Assembly (NCBI RefSeq): GCF_029167105.1
Contig: NZ_JARFML010000002.1
Coordinates: forward strand, 124,001 to 188,000
DNA: 64,000 bases
From: Bradyrhizobium yuanmingense
Lineage (GTDB): Bacteria; Pseudomonadota; Alphaproteobacteria; Rhizobiales; Xanthobacteraceae
Reading direction: 5' to 3'
This document shows positions 51,238 to 62,219 of this stretch, piece after piece. The notes beneath the pieces were generated by a model, which saw only the letters and a list, made by a program, of their open reading frames with translations, made no database searches and was not told the origin of the DNA. Within the stretch, counting starts at the first letter, position 1. Each line of letters starts with the position of its first letter. The position numbers were made by a program, and so were the translations under genes.

Positions 51238-52085
51238 TAGCGCGGATTCTTTGCCAGCGCGTCGAACGCCATCAGCCGGGCGATAAGCCCCTCGAACTCG
51301 CGCAGCGGCACCATGTTGGGGCCGTCCGACGGCGCGCGATCGGGATCGGGATGGGTCTCGATGAAGACGCCGGCAACGCCGACCGCCACGGCCGCGCGTG
51401 CGAGCACGGGCACGAATTCGCGCTCGCCGCCCGAGGACGTCCCCTTCCCGCCCGGCTGCTGCACCGAATGGGTGGCGTCGAAGATGACGGGCGCACCGGT
51501 GGTGCGCGCCAGGATCGGCAGCGCGCGCATGTCGGAGACGAGCGTGTTGTAGCCGAAGGACGCACCGCGCTCGGTGACGAGCACGTTCGGATTGTTCGCG
51601 CTCGTGATCTTGGTCACGACGTTGGCCATGTCCCAGGGCGCCAGGAACTGGCCCTTCTTGACGTTGACGACCTTGCCGGTCGCAGCCGCCGCCAGCAGCA
51701 GATCGGTCTGCCGACACAGGAAGGCCGGAATCTGCAGGATGTCCACGGCTTGCGCCACCTCGGCGCATTGGGTGGCTTCGTGCACGTCGGTCAGGACAGG
51801 CAAGCCGAGCGAGGACCGGATTTCGGCGAAGATCGGCAGCGACTGCGCAAGACCCAGCCCGCGCGCCGCCGCCGCGCTGGTGCGGTTGGCCTTGTCGAAC
51901 GAGGTCTTGTAGACGAGGCCGATGTTCAGCCGCGCGGCGATCTCCTTCAGCGCGGAGGCGACCTCCAGCGCGTGCTGGCGGCTCTCGAGCTGGCAGGGCC
52001 CAGCAATGACCGAGATCGGCAAATCATTGCCGAATTTGACCCTGCCGATGGTGACGACCGGCGCCGCTGAATTCGAAGAGCTCAA
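51237..52085 (-). CDS. kdsA: 3-deoxy-D-manno-octulosonate 8-phosphate synthase (KDO8P synthase)
   Basis: KdsA condenses arabinose 5-phosphate with PEP for the LPS inner core. The 282-aa protein has [37 protein letters not shown] and [28 protein letters not shown] has Cys31 where E. coli KdsA has Asn, so it belongs to the metal-dependent class. The start is a TTG at 52083-52085 with GAGGGATTTGCC upstream; that gives the family length, whereas a farther ATG adds 17 residues with no ribosome site. Confidence 0.93.
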   Translation of the reverse strand: MSSSNSAAPVVTIGRVKFGNDLPISVIAGPCQLESRQHALEVASALKEIAARLNIGLVYKTSFDKANRTSAAAARGLGLAQSLPIFAEIRSSLGLPVLTDVHEATQCAEVAQAVDILQIPAFLCRQTDLLLAAAATGKVVNVKKGQFLAPWDMANVVTKITSANNPNVLVTERGASFGYNTLVSDMRALPILARTTGAPVIFDATHSVQQPGGKGTSSGGEREFVPVLARAAVAVGVAGVFIETHPDPDRAPSDGPNMVPLREFEGLIARLMAFDALAKNPR

Positions 52086-52198
52086 GGCAAATCCCTCGTT
52101 TCGGCGCGACCATAGCCGCGATGAGGGTCGGATCAACCCTCTTCCGCCCGGACGGTCCGAATATCAGGGTTGCGCCAGGGTTCCCTGCCCGCTGCCTG

Positions 52199-52525
52199 CT
52201 ACTTCACCGCCGAGAAAGCGGTCGGGGTCAGTATCTGGCTAACGATGTTGGCGACGATCTGGCCGTCGGCCTCGCTCTCGGCGCGCGCCTTCATCCAGTC
52301 CGGATCGGTCATGAACGCGCCCCACTTCTTCTCGCGCTCGGCAAGCGAGTCCCAGGCGAGGAAATAGGTCAGCTCCTGGTTGGATTCGCCAATCAGGGTG
52401 GTGAAGAAGCCAGCCTGCTTGATGCCGTGCTTCTCCCAGATCTTCAGTGTGGCGGTCTCGAAGCGCTTCAGCAGCGCCGGCAACCGGCCCGGCACGCAGC
52501 GATAGATGCGCATTTCGTAGATCAT
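52199..52525 (-). CDS. NIPSNAP family protein
   Basis: A 108-aa protein of the dimeric alpha-beta barrel NIPSNAP family. MIYEMRIYRCVPGRLPALLK, the IKQAGFFTTLIGESNQELTY middle and WDSLAEREKKWGAFMTDPDW are the hallmark segments. GGGAGGGAGC marks the ATG. Family members often bind small hydrophobic or carboxylate compounds; function is not known. It lies upstream of kdsA on the same strand (a 113-nt gap) and is divergent from the TPR gene. Confidence 0.85.
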   Translation of the reverse strand: MIYEMRIYRCVPGRLPALLKRFETATLKIWEKHGIKQAGFFTTLIGESNQELTYFLAWDSLAEREKKWGAFMTDPDWMKARAESEADGQIVANIVSQILTPTAFSAVK

Positions 52526-52739
52526 TCTTGCTCCCTCCCTGACAGGAGCGGCGGTTATACCTGCTGGCCACAACTCTGTCTTGAGCCTCGCCCGGGCGAC
52601 CCTCACGGCGTCTCGCGCATAGCTCGATAGCGCGGGGCCGGCGCTCTTGATAATGTGCAGGCTCGGTCCGGCGTATCAGCCGCCGATCGCCCAAGAGCAA
52701 TCGGCGAAACGACCGAAGCGATCAAAGGGGGCGAAGGCA

Positions 52740-54398
52740 ATGACCTATTTTGATCTCGGACCCTACAGCCGCAAAATCACCACGACGTCGACCGATGCGC
52801 AGCTCTGGTTCGACCGAGGCCTCAACTGGGTGTTCGGATTCAACCACGGCGAGGCGATCAAATGTTTCCGCAAGGCGCTCGAGTTCGATAACAGCTGCGC
52901 CATGGCACATTGGGGCATCGGCTACGCCGCGGGTCCCAACTACAACCTGCCCTGGGTCCGCTATGACGCGCAAGGCCGTCAATTGGCGCTGGCGGCATCA
53001 TACGATGCGACGCAGGACGCGCTCGCGCAGGCGGATAGGGCGAGCCCGGTCGAGCAAGCGCTGATCCGCGCCTTGTCGGTGCGCTATCCGCAGCGTGAGG
53101 CGATCGAGGACATGGCGCCGTGGGACAAGGCCTTCACGCGAGAGATGCGAAAGGTCTTCGCCACGTATCCCGAAGATCTCGAGGTCCGAGCCATCTTTGC
53201 CGAATCGATCATGAACGAGACGCCGTGGCTGATGTGGGACCTTGAGTCCGGAGAACCCACCAAGGGCGCTGGCACCGAGGAATGCAGGACCGTGCTCGAA
53301 CAAGCTTTCGATCGATGGCCGGCTGCGTGGGATCATCCCGGGCTGCTCCATCTCTACGTCCACCTCATGGAGATGTCGCCCTTCCCGCAAAGGGCGATGC
53401 GGGCTGGCGACCGGCTGCGCGGGATCGCCCCCGATAGCGGCCATCTGATCCACATGCCGACGCATCTCGACGTGCTGTGCGGGCAGTACAACGACGTCCT
53501 GCTCTACAATCAGAAGGCGCTGGCGACCGACCGCAGGTTCCTCGCTTATTCGGACGATCCGGGTGTCTACCTGGTCTATGTCATCCACAACTTCCACTTC
53601 GCCATCTACGGCGCGATGTTCCTGGGTCAATACGCCCCCGCTATCGCAGCGGCCGAGGAACTCATTGCCACCGTGCCCGAGCCAGTGCTGCGCATTCAAT
53701 CGCCCCCCATGGCGGACTTCCTGGAAGGCTATTTGACGATGAAGCAGCACGTTCTCGTGCGTTTCGGCAAATGGCACGACATCATTGCCCAACAGCTGCC
53801 GGAGGATCGCGAGCTATACTGCTCTGTGACGGCGATGATCCACTACGCCAAGGCGGTGGCTCATTCGGCGCTTGGCCACGTCACTGAGGCCGAAGCCGAG
53901 AAAGCGTTGTTCGCTCAGGCGAAGACGCGCGTGCCGGAGAGCCGGCTCGTGCACAACAACAAGGTCGTCGCCCTGCTCGGCGTGGCCGAAGCCATGTTGA
54001 ATGGCGAACTGGAATATCGCAAAGCCAATTACGACTTCGCGTTCGCTGAGCTGCGCAGATCGGTCGCGCTCAGCGACGCCTTGCCCTATGACGAGCCGTG
54101 GGGATGGATGCAGCCACCGCGTCACGCACTCGGCGCGCTGCTGCTGGAGCAGGGACGGATCGAGGAAGCCGAGGCAGTGTACCGTTCCGATCTCGGCCTC
54201 GATGGAAAGCTGAGCCGGGCCTGCCAGCATCCCGACAATCTCTGGTCGCTTCACGGCTTGCACGAATGTCTCATGCGGCGGGGCGACAAGGCCGAGAGGC
54301 CGCTGATCAAGCAGCGACTTGACCTCGCCCAGTCGCGGGCGGAGGTGCCGATCAAGGCCTCTTGCTTCTGCCGCAGGATGGACATCGCGGCCGCGTAG
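52740..54398 (+). CDS. Tetratricopeptide repeat protein
   Basis: A 552-aa soluble protein with several TPR-like helical repeats, such as WFDRGLNWVFGFNHGEAIKC followed by FRKALEFDNSCAMAHWGIGY, and AIAAAEELIATVPEPVLRIQ. It resembles uncharacterised large TPR proteins, in which HLYVHLMEMSPFPQRAMRAG and HMPTHLDVLCGQYNDVLLYN are conserved-looking His-containing segments. No signal peptide. The ATG at 52740 follows a GGGGGCGAAGG purine run; an earlier start in the frame is not supported. The role is unknown. Confidence 0.75.
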   Translation: MTYFDLGPYSRKITTTSTDAQLWFDRGLNWVFGFNHGEAIKCFRKALEFDNSCAMAHWGIGYAAGPNYNLPWVRYDAQGRQLALAASYDATQDALAQADRASPVEQALIRALSVRYPQREAIEDMAPWDKAFTREMRKVFATYPEDLEVRAIFAESIMNETPWLMWDLESGEPTKGAGTEECRTVLEQAFDRWPAAWDHPGLLHLYVHLMEMSPFPQRAMRAGDRLRGIAPDSGHLIHMPTHLDVLCGQYNDVLLYNQKALATDRRFLAYSDDPGVYLVYVIHNFHFAIYGAMFLGQYAPAIAAAEELIATVPEPVLRIQSPPMADFLEGYLTMKQHVLVRFGKWHDIIAQQLPEDRELYCSVTAMIHYAKAVAHSALGHVTEAEAEKALFAQAKTRVPESRLVHNNKVVALLGVAEAMLNGELEYRKANYDFAFAELRRSVALSDALPYDEPWGWMQPPRHALGALLLEQGRIEEAEAVYRSDLGLDGKLSRACQHPDNLWSLHGLHECLMRRGDKAERPLIKQRLDLAQSRAEVPIKASCFCRRMDIAAA

Positions 54399-54433
54399 CC
54401 GGACGTGCGAGCAAGACTTTGGCAGGGCAGACC

Positions 54434-56084
<1,651 letters not shown>

Positions 56085-56200
56085 CTAATCCCCTAAATAC
56101 GATTCGCCAAAGCGATTCGTATTCCGCCCCAAAGATTTTGCGGGCCTGTGGGTGAGCCGAAACGAAGAGTGATGACAGTGCCTTGATGGGGATTGTTGAT

Positions 56201-56224
56201 GCAGGACGGTAGCCACCGCCCTGC
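56201..56224 (-). terminator. Hairpin downstream of secG
   Basis: GCAGGACGGT-AGCC-ACCGCCCTGC pairs with a single mismatch, 14 nt beyond the secG stop on the minus strand. It is followed by ATCAACAATC rather than a U-tract, so it is a weak candidate for partial termination between secG and pyrG. Confidence 0.35.
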
Positions 56225-56238
56225 ATGGCCCCCCTGCT

Positions 56239-56622
56239 TTATTGCGAGCGCGGCACCTGCGGACCGGTCGGAGCCGGTGCCTGCTGCTGCTCGTCGGCCT
56301 TCTTCAGCGAATCCAGGATGCCGCCCGAGGTCGGCGGCGCGATCGGTGACCCGCCGGCCGGCTGGGTCTGCGAGGGCTGGCCGATGATCGACGACGGCTT
56401 GCGGTCGTAACCGGCATACCAGGACAGGAACAGGCTGGTGAGGAAGAAGCCGACGGCCAGGATCGCGGTGGTCCGCGTCAGAAGGTTCGCCGTGCCGCGG
56501 CTCGACATGAAGCCCGCGCCGCCGCCCATGCCGAGGCCGCCGCCTTCCGACTTCTGGAGCAGGACGGCACCAATCATGACGGCGACGATCATGAGGTGGA
56601 TGACGATGACAACGGTCTGCAT
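56239..56622 (-). CDS. secG: Preprotein translocase subunit SecG
   Basis: SecG is a small subunit of the SecYEG channel in the inner membrane. The 127-aa protein has two membrane helices (about 2-22, QTVVIVIHLMIVAVMIGAVL, and about 52-70, TTAILAVGFFLTSLFLSWYA). The Gly-rich LLQKSEGGGLGMGGGAGFMS lies between them. The Pro/Gln-rich C-terminal extension (about 75-127) is common in alphaproteobacterial SecG. It sits between tpiA and pyrG, the usual order in the group. Confidence 0.95.
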   Translation of the reverse strand: MQTVVIVIHLMIVAVMIGAVLLQKSEGGGLGMGGGAGFMSSRGTANLLTRTTAILAVGFFLTSLFLSWYAGYDRKPSSIIGQPSQTQPAGGSPIAPPTSGGILDSLKKADEQQQAPAPTGPQVPRSQ

Positions 56623-56768
56623 GATATCCTTCCGTCACAAGCGGGCGGCGCCTGACGGCGGCCGATCGCGCTTCGCGGGTTTTCCTGAAGTTGCGCGGTG
56701 TTACACGATCGGAGGTGGCATTACCACCCCTGATCGGGCCCCGGACCCACGGTTCGGGTTGGCAGCGC

Positions 56769-57527
56769 TTAGTTAGGACAGCCTTTGGCTATAGCAAGGA
56801 AATCGGCCGCTTTCAGGCTGGCACCGCCGACCAGCGCCCCGTTGACGTTCTTCACCGCCATCAGTTCGGCCGCGTTCGAGGGCTTGACCGAGCCGCCGTA
56901 GAGGATTCGCATCTTCGCGCCCTCAGCCTTGAACCGGGAGGTCAGGAATTCCCGGATAAACCCATGAATTTGCTCGACATCCTTAGCTGTGGGAGTCAGC
57001 CCGGTGCCGATCGCCCAGACCGGCTCATAGGCCACGACCAGATTGGCCGCCGTCGAGCCATTCGGCAGCGAGCCATCGAGCTGGCCGCGCAGGATGTCCA
57101 GGGTCTGGCCGGCGTCGCGCTGGCCCTGCGTTTCGCCGATGCAGACGATCGCGACGGCCCCGGCGCGCCAGGCCGCCTCGGCCTTCTGCCGGATCAGCGC
57201 GTCGCCCTCGCCGTGGTCGGCGCGGCGCTCGGAATGGCCGACGATGATGGCAGTCGCGCCTGCATCAGCGAGCATTTCGGCGGCGATATCGCCGGTGTGG
57301 GCGCCGGAGGCCTTGGGGTGGCAGTCCTGGGCCCCGACCGCGACCTTCTTGCCGCGCGCCTTCTCGGCGAACGCCGCAACCAGGGTCGCCGGCGGGCAGA
57401 CCAGCAGGTCGGCCTTGCCAGCCACGTCTGCCGCGCCGTTGAGCATGGCGTCGAATTCAGCAGCCTGGGCTTTCAGGCCGTTCATTTTCCAGTTGCCCGC
57501 GATCAGCGGTCGGATGGCGTCGGTCAT
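56769..57527 (-). CDS. tpiA: Triosephosphate isomerase
   Basis: TpiA interconverts dihydroxyacetone phosphate and glyceraldehyde 3-phosphate. The 252-aa protein has the catalytic Lys in AGNWKMNG, the His in [16 protein letters not shown] and the Glu in [17 protein letters not shown]. The phosphate loop [16 protein letters not shown] follows. The length is normal. It heads the tpiA-secG-pyrG run on the minus strand and is divergent from ppiD (223 nt between starts, where I saw no clear promoter). Confidence 0.97.
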   Translation of the reverse strand: MTDAIRPLIAGNWKMNGLKAQAAEFDAMLNGAADVAGKADLLVCPPATLVAAFAEKARGKKVAVGAQDCHPKASGAHTGDIAAEMLADAGATAIIVGHSERRADHGEGDALIRQKAEAAWRAGAVAIVCIGETQGQRDAGQTLDILRGQLDGSLPNGSTAANLVVAYEPVWAIGTGLTPTAKDVEQIHGFIREFLTSRFKAEGAKMRILYGGSVKPSNAAELMAVKNVNGALVGGASLKAADFLAIAKGCPN

Positions 57528-57750
57528 GTCAATGTCCAGCAGAATGAGGTTTGTTCATGCGCTAGCAGAGGTGCTCCTGCAGTTCCAGAGACCAAAGGCC
57601 CTTTCGCCGCAGCTTCAAGCGGTCGCCCGGGGCGAGGTTGCGGGGGGAAAGCCGCCACTTTATGATGATCTATCAATTTGGTGACGCGCTTTTGCGGAAT
57701 CTGCATTAAGACGCGCTCCGTTCCCCTCCTGACCAAACAAGTTGGACCAA

Positions 57751-59649
57751 ATGCTCCGAGGAATACGCAAGGCCTCATCGAACTGGCTCGGCAAGATCGT
57801 TATGGCCGTGGTGATGGGCGTGTTGATCATCAGTTTCGGCATTTGGGGCATTGCCGACATCTTCAAGGGCTTCGGCCAGTCCACGGTCGCCAAGATCGGC
57901 AGCACCGAGATCTCGCTCAACGAGTTCCGCCAGATCTACACCGACCGCCTGCAGCAGATCAGCCGCCAGTTCGGACGTCCGCTGACGCCCGACCAGGCGC
58001 GCGCCTTCGGCCTTGACCGCCAGGTGCTGCAGCAGACCATTGCCGAGGCCGCGCTCGACGAAGAGGCGCGCCGGCTCGGCCTTGGCCAATCCGACGAGCA
58101 GATCCGCCAGCTGATCATGAACGACCCCAACTTCAAGGGTATCGGCGGCAATTTCGACCCCAATCGCTTCCAAGCCTTGATCCGCAATTTCGGCTACACC
58201 GAGCAGCGCTATGTCGCCGAGCAGCGCAAGGTATCGCTGCGCCGGCAGATCACCGGCACGGTCGGCGCCGGCCTCGAGCCCCCGAAGGCCATGGTCGACG
58301 TCCTGACGCGCTACCAGAACGAACAACGCTCGATTGAATTCGTCCGGCTCGACGCCGCGCAGGCCGGTCCGATCGACCCGCCATCGCCCGAGGCGCTTGC
58401 CGCCTATTTCGAGGATCACAAGGTCCAGTTCCGCGCGCCCGAATATCGCAAGATCTCCTTCGTCGTGGTCTCGCCGGAAGAGATCGGCAAATGGACCGAG
58501 GTCTCGGACGAGGATGCCCGGAAGGTGTTCGAGCAGCGCAAGGATCGGCTGGGCACGCCGGAAAAGCGCCAGATCCAGCAGATCGTGTTTCCGAACGTTG
58601 CCGAAGCGCAGGGCGCTCGCGAGCGCCTCGTCGGCGGGACGTCGTTCGAGGACATCGGCAAGGAACGCGGGCTGAGCGCCTCCGACGTCGACCTGGGACT
58701 GGTGACCAAGTCCTCGCTCACGCCCGCCGTCGGCGATGCCGCGTTCGCGCTGGCTGCCGGCGAGATCAGCCAGCCGATCCAGAGCGGGCTCGGCGTCGCG
58801 ATCGTCAGGGTCGACAAGATCGAGCCGGGCGCCGAGGCCGACTACGCCAAGCTTGTCGGCGACATCAAGCGCGAGATCGCGACTGAGCGTGCACGCGTCA
58901 AGGTCGCCGACCTCCGCGACAAGATGGAAGACGAGCGTGGCGGCGGCTCCAGTGTGATCGACGCGGCGCAGAAGCTCGGCCTCACCGCCGTGACCATCGA
59001 GGCCGTCGACCGCTCCGGTCGCGCCCCGAACGGCCAGCCGGTCGCCAGCATCCCGCAGGGCCTCGACGTGGTGTCGCAGGCCTTCACCACCGATGTCGGC
59101 GTCGACAACGACGCGATCTCGTTCAGGGGCGGCTATGTCTGGTACGACGTGCTCGCCATCACGCCCTCGCGCGACCGCAATCTCGACGAGGTCCGCGATC
59201 AGGTCGAGGCGCGCTGGCGCCAGGACCAGATCGCGGCCAAGCTGAAGGCCAAGGCGACCGAGATGGTGCAGAAGCTCGATGCGGGCGGCAAGCTCGCCGA
59301 CGAGGCCACCGCCGTCGGCACCAAGGTCGAGACCGCGACCGGCTTCAAGCGCGACGATTCGCCCGCCGGCGTGCCCGGCACCGTCGTGGCGGCGGCCTTC
59401 CGCACCGCCAAGGACGGCATCGGACAGACGGCCGTGAGCGGCGGCGGCGAGGTGATCGTCTTCCGCGTCACCGACATCGTCGATCCCTCGGTCGACTTTG
59501 CCTCCGACGCGGTCAAGAAGCTGAGGGAGAGCCTCGACCGCGCCCAGACCGAGGAGCAGGTCGCTTCCTACGTCAACAAGCTTGAAACCGACATCGGGAC
59601 CACCATTAATCAGGCCGCCTTCGCGCAGGTGACCGGCGCGAACCAGTGA
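57751..59649 (+). CDS. ppiD: PpiD-like periplasmic folding factor (SurA_N/rotamase)
   Basis: A 632-aa membrane-anchored periplasmic chaperone/peptidyl-prolyl isomerase. The N-terminal helix SNWLGKIVMAVVMGVLIISF anchors it, and a SurA-N-like chaperone domain follows (about 40-170). A central parvulin-like domain includes RQIQQIVFPNVAEAQGARER and DLGLVTKSSLTPAVGDAAFA, ending in GEISQPIQSGLGVAIVRVDK. The ATG at 57751 is used; a TTG three codons upstream is possible. trpD follows after 14 nt, so ppiD is likely the first gene of the trp-moaC operon here. Confidence 0.92.
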   Translation: MLRGIRKASSNWLGKIVMAVVMGVLIISFGIWGIADIFKGFGQSTVAKIGSTEISLNEFRQIYTDRLQQISRQFGRPLTPDQARAFGLDRQVLQQTIAEAALDEEARRLGLGQSDEQIRQLIMNDPNFKGIGGNFDPNRFQALIRNFGYTEQRYVAEQRKVSLRRQITGTVGAGLEPPKAMVDVLTRYQNEQRSIEFVRLDAAQAGPIDPPSPEALAAYFEDHKVQFRAPEYRKISFVVVSPEEIGKWTEVSDEDARKVFEQRKDRLGTPEKRQIQQIVFPNVAEAQGARERLVGGTSFEDIGKERGLSASDVDLGLVTKSSLTPAVGDAAFALAAGEISQPIQSGLGVAIVRVDKIEPGAEADYAKLVGDIKREIATERARVKVADLRDKMEDERGGGSSVIDAAQKLGLTAVTIEAVDRSGRAPNGQPVASIPQGLDVVSQAFTTDVGVDNDAISFRGGYVWYDVLAITPSRDRNLDEVRDQVEARWRQDQIAAKLKAKATEMVQKLDAGGKLADEATAVGTKVETATGFKRDDSPAGVPGTVVAAAFRTAKDGIGQTAVSGGGEVIVFRVTDIVDPSVDFASDAVKKLRESLDRAQTEEQVASYVNKLETDIGTTINQAAFAQVTGANQ

Positions 59650-59663
59650 GTTGAAAGCACGCG

Positions 59664-60677
59664 ATGGACGACCTGAAATCGATCATTGGAAAAGTGGCGA
59701 CCGGCGCCAGCCTGTCGCGTGACGAAGCCGCTTCCGCCTTCGATGCCATGATGAGCGGCGAGGCCACGCCCTCGCAGATGGGTGGGCTCTTGATGGCGCT
59801 GCGGGTGCGCGGCGAGACCGTAGACGAGATCACCGGCGCGGTCGCGGCGATGCGCGCGAAGATGCTGACCGTGCAGGCGCCGCCGGAGGCGGTCGACATC
59901 GTCGGCACCGGCGGCGACGGCTCCGGCTCGGTCAACGTCTCGACTTGCGCGTCCTTCATCGTCGCGGGCGCCGGCGTGCCCGTGGCCAAGCACGGCAACC
60001 GCGCGCTGTCGTCGCGCTCGGGCGCCGCCGACGTGCTGGCCTCGCTCGGGGTGAAGATCGATCTCAAGCCGGAGCAGGTCGGCCGCTGCGTGCGCGAATG
60101 CGGCATCGGCTTCATGTTTGCCCCCGCCCACCATCCCGCCATGAAGAACGTCGGCCCGACCCGGGTCGAGCTCGCCACGCGCACGATCTTCAATCTGCTC
60201 GGCCCCCTGTCCAACCCGGCCGGCGTGAAGCGGCAGATGGTCGGCGTGTTCTCCAGGCAATGGGTGCAGCCGCTGGCGCAGGTGCTGAAGAATCTCGGCT
60301 CCGACTCCGTGTGGGTGGTGCACGGCTCCGACGGTCTCGACGAGATCACCCTCACCGGCCCGACCTTCGTCTCCGCGCTCCACAACGGCGAGATCCGGAA
60401 TTTCGAGGTGACGCCGGAGGAAGCCGGGCTCCCGCGTTGCGAGGCCGGTGCGCTCAAAGGCGGTGACGCCGATGCCAACGCGATCGCGTTGCAGAGCGTG
60501 CTCGACGGCAAGCCGAGCCCCTATCGCGACGTGGCGCTGCTCAACGCAGCCGCCGCGCTGGTCGTGGCCGGCCGCGCCAAAGACCTCAAGGAGGGCGTCG
60601 CGATCGGCGTCCGCTCGATCGACAGCGGCGCAGCCAACGCAAAGCTGAAGCACCTGGTCACGGTCTCCAAGAGCTGA
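59664..60677 (+). CDS. trpD: Anthranilate phosphoribosyltransferase
   Basis: TrpD joins anthranilate to PRPP, the second step of tryptophan synthesis. The 337-aa protein has the PRPP loop [20 protein letters not shown], and [20 protein letters not shown] and [19 protein letters not shown] contribute the anthranilate/PRPP pocket. No TrpG domain is fused, and no trpE or trpG is adjacent, so the first step is encoded elsewhere. trpC follows after 8 nt. Confidence 0.96.
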   Translation: MDDLKSIIGKVATGASLSRDEAASAFDAMMSGEATPSQMGGLLMALRVRGETVDEITGAVAAMRAKMLTVQAPPEAVDIVGTGGDGSGSVNVSTCASFIVAGAGVPVAKHGNRALSSRSGAADVLASLGVKIDLKPEQVGRCVRECGIGFMFAPAHHPAMKNVGPTRVELATRTIFNLLGPLSNPAGVKRQMVGVFSRQWVQPLAQVLKNLGSDSVWVVHGSDGLDEITLTGPTFVSALHNGEIRNFEVTPEEAGLPRCEAGALKGGDADANAIALQSVLDGKPSPYRDVALLNAAAALVVAGRAKDLKEGVAIGVRSIDSGAANAKLKHLVTVSKS

Positions 60678-60685
60678 ACTCCCGC

Positions 60686-61507
60686 ATGTCCGACATCCTG
60701 ACCAAGATCGAGACCTACAAGCGCGAGGAGATCGCGGCGGCGAAGCGAGCGCGTCCGCTCTCGACCGTCGAGGCGCAGGCCAAGGCCGCCTCCGCGCCGC
60801 GCGGCTTCCTGCGCGCGATCGAGGCCAAGCACGCCAAGGGCGGCTACGCGCTGATCGCCGAGATCAAGAAGGCCTCACCCTCCAAGGGTCTCATTCGCGC
60901 CGATTTCGACCCGCCGGCACTCGCAAAGGCCTATGAAGCCGGCGGCGCCGCCTGCCTGTCGGTGCTGACCGACACGCCCTCGTTCCAGGGCCATCTCGAC
61001 TTCATGGTAGCCGCGCGCGAAGCAACCTCGCTCCCCGTGCTGCGCAAGGATTTCATGTTCGACACCTATCAGATGGCCGAGGCCCGCGCGCACGGTGCCG
61101 ACTGCATCCTGATCATCATGGCGGCGCTCGACGACGCCGCTGCCAGGGACCTCGAGGACGCCGCCCTCGCCTACGGCATGGACGTCTTGATCGAGATCCA
61201 TGACCGCGCCGAACTCGACCGGGCACTGAAACTTCGCTCGCCGATGATCGGGGTCAACAACCGCAATCTTCGGACCTTCGAAACCACGCTCGCGACCAGC
61301 GAGGCCTTGGCGCCGCTGATCCCTTCGGACCGGCTGATGGTCGGCGAGAGCGGCATCTTCACGCCCGCCGACCTCGCCCGGCTCGAGCGCGTCGGTATGT
61401 CGACGTTCCTGGTCGGCGAGAGCCTGATGCGGCAGGCCGACGTCACGGCGGCGACGCGCGCGCTGCTCGCGCGTGAGGCGACGGCGCGCGCGGCGGGCAC
61501 ACGCTGA
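60686..61507 (+). CDS. trpC: Indole-3-glycerol phosphate synthase
   Basis: TrpC closes the indole ring to give indole-3-glycerol phosphate. The 273-aa single-function protein has the catalytic Lys in [54 protein letters not shown] and [20 protein letters not shown] complete the TIM-barrel active site. The stop overlaps the moaC region as TGACATG, leaving one base between the genes. Confidence 0.96.
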   Translation: MSDILTKIETYKREEIAAAKRARPLSTVEAQAKAASAPRGFLRAIEAKHAKGGYALIAEIKKASPSKGLIRADFDPPALAKAYEAGGAACLSVLTDTPSFQGHLDFMVAAREATSLPVLRKDFMFDTYQMAEARAHGADCILIIMAALDDAAARDLEDAALAYGMDVLIEIHDRAELDRALKLRSPMIGVNNRNLRTFETTLATSEALAPLIPSDRLMVGESGIFTPADLARLERVGMSTFLVGESLMRQADVTAATRALLAREATARAAGTR

Positions 61508-61508
61508 C

Positions 61509-62042
61509 ATGGCGCGCAAGCCGGCGAAGACCATTTCAGCCAAGACGAAGCAGGCCAAAGCCAAGGCCGGCCCCGCCCTCACCCATATCGGCGCCTCCGG
61601 CGAGGCGCGGATGGTCGACGTCTCGGACAAGCCCGCGACGGAGCGGCTGGCGGTCGCCGAGGGCCGCGTCGTCATGACCAAGACGACGCTCGATCTGATC
61701 GTGTCCGGCAACGCCAAGAAAGGCGACGTGCTCGGCACCGCGCGCATCGCCGGCATCATGGCCGCCAAGCGCACCTCGGAGCTGATCCCGCTCTGCCATC
61801 CGCTCGCCCTGTCGAAGGTCATTGTCGATATCGAGCCTGACGCCAAGCTGCCGGGCTGCGTGGTACGGGCCACCGTGAAGGTGACGGGACCGACCGGCGT
61901 CGAGATGGAGGCGCTCACGGCGGTGTCGGTCGCCTGCCTCACCATCTACGACATGATCAAGGCCGTCGAGCGCGGCGTGCGCATCGAGGGCATCCATCTG
62001 GTCGAGAAGCTCGGCGGCAAATCCGGCCATTACCGCGCCTGA
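61509..62042 (+). CDS. moaC: Cyclic pyranopterin monophosphate synthase
   Basis: MoaC works with MoaA to convert GTP to cPMP in molybdenum cofactor synthesis. The 177-aa protein has a Lys/Ala-rich N-terminal extension ([20 protein letters not shown]) not usual in E. coli. [34 protein letters not shown] and [11 protein letters not shown] carry the family's active-site residues. It is the last gene of the ppiD-trpD-trpC-moaC run. Confidence 0.95.
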   Translation: MARKPAKTISAKTKQAKAKAGPALTHIGASGEARMVDVSDKPATERLAVAEGRVVMTKTTLDLIVSGNAKKGDVLGTARIAGIMAAKRTSELIPLCHPLALSKVIVDIEPDAKLPGCVVRATVKVTGPTGVEMEALTAVSVACLTIYDMIKAVERGVRIEGIHLVEKLGGKSGHYRA

Positions 62043-62219
62043 AGCGGGCTTGCGTTAGCGCCCCACTTTCGCGCCGCGCGCATCGATTGCTTTTGCGCGC
62101 GAGCATTCACGTCTCGTTAACCGCGCTTCCTAACTTTACCTCCACACCGTCACCGTAAACCAACGGATGTTCTCAGGGTCCTGAATTGATCCTGACGTGT
62201 GCGCGGCAACGAATCCAGC

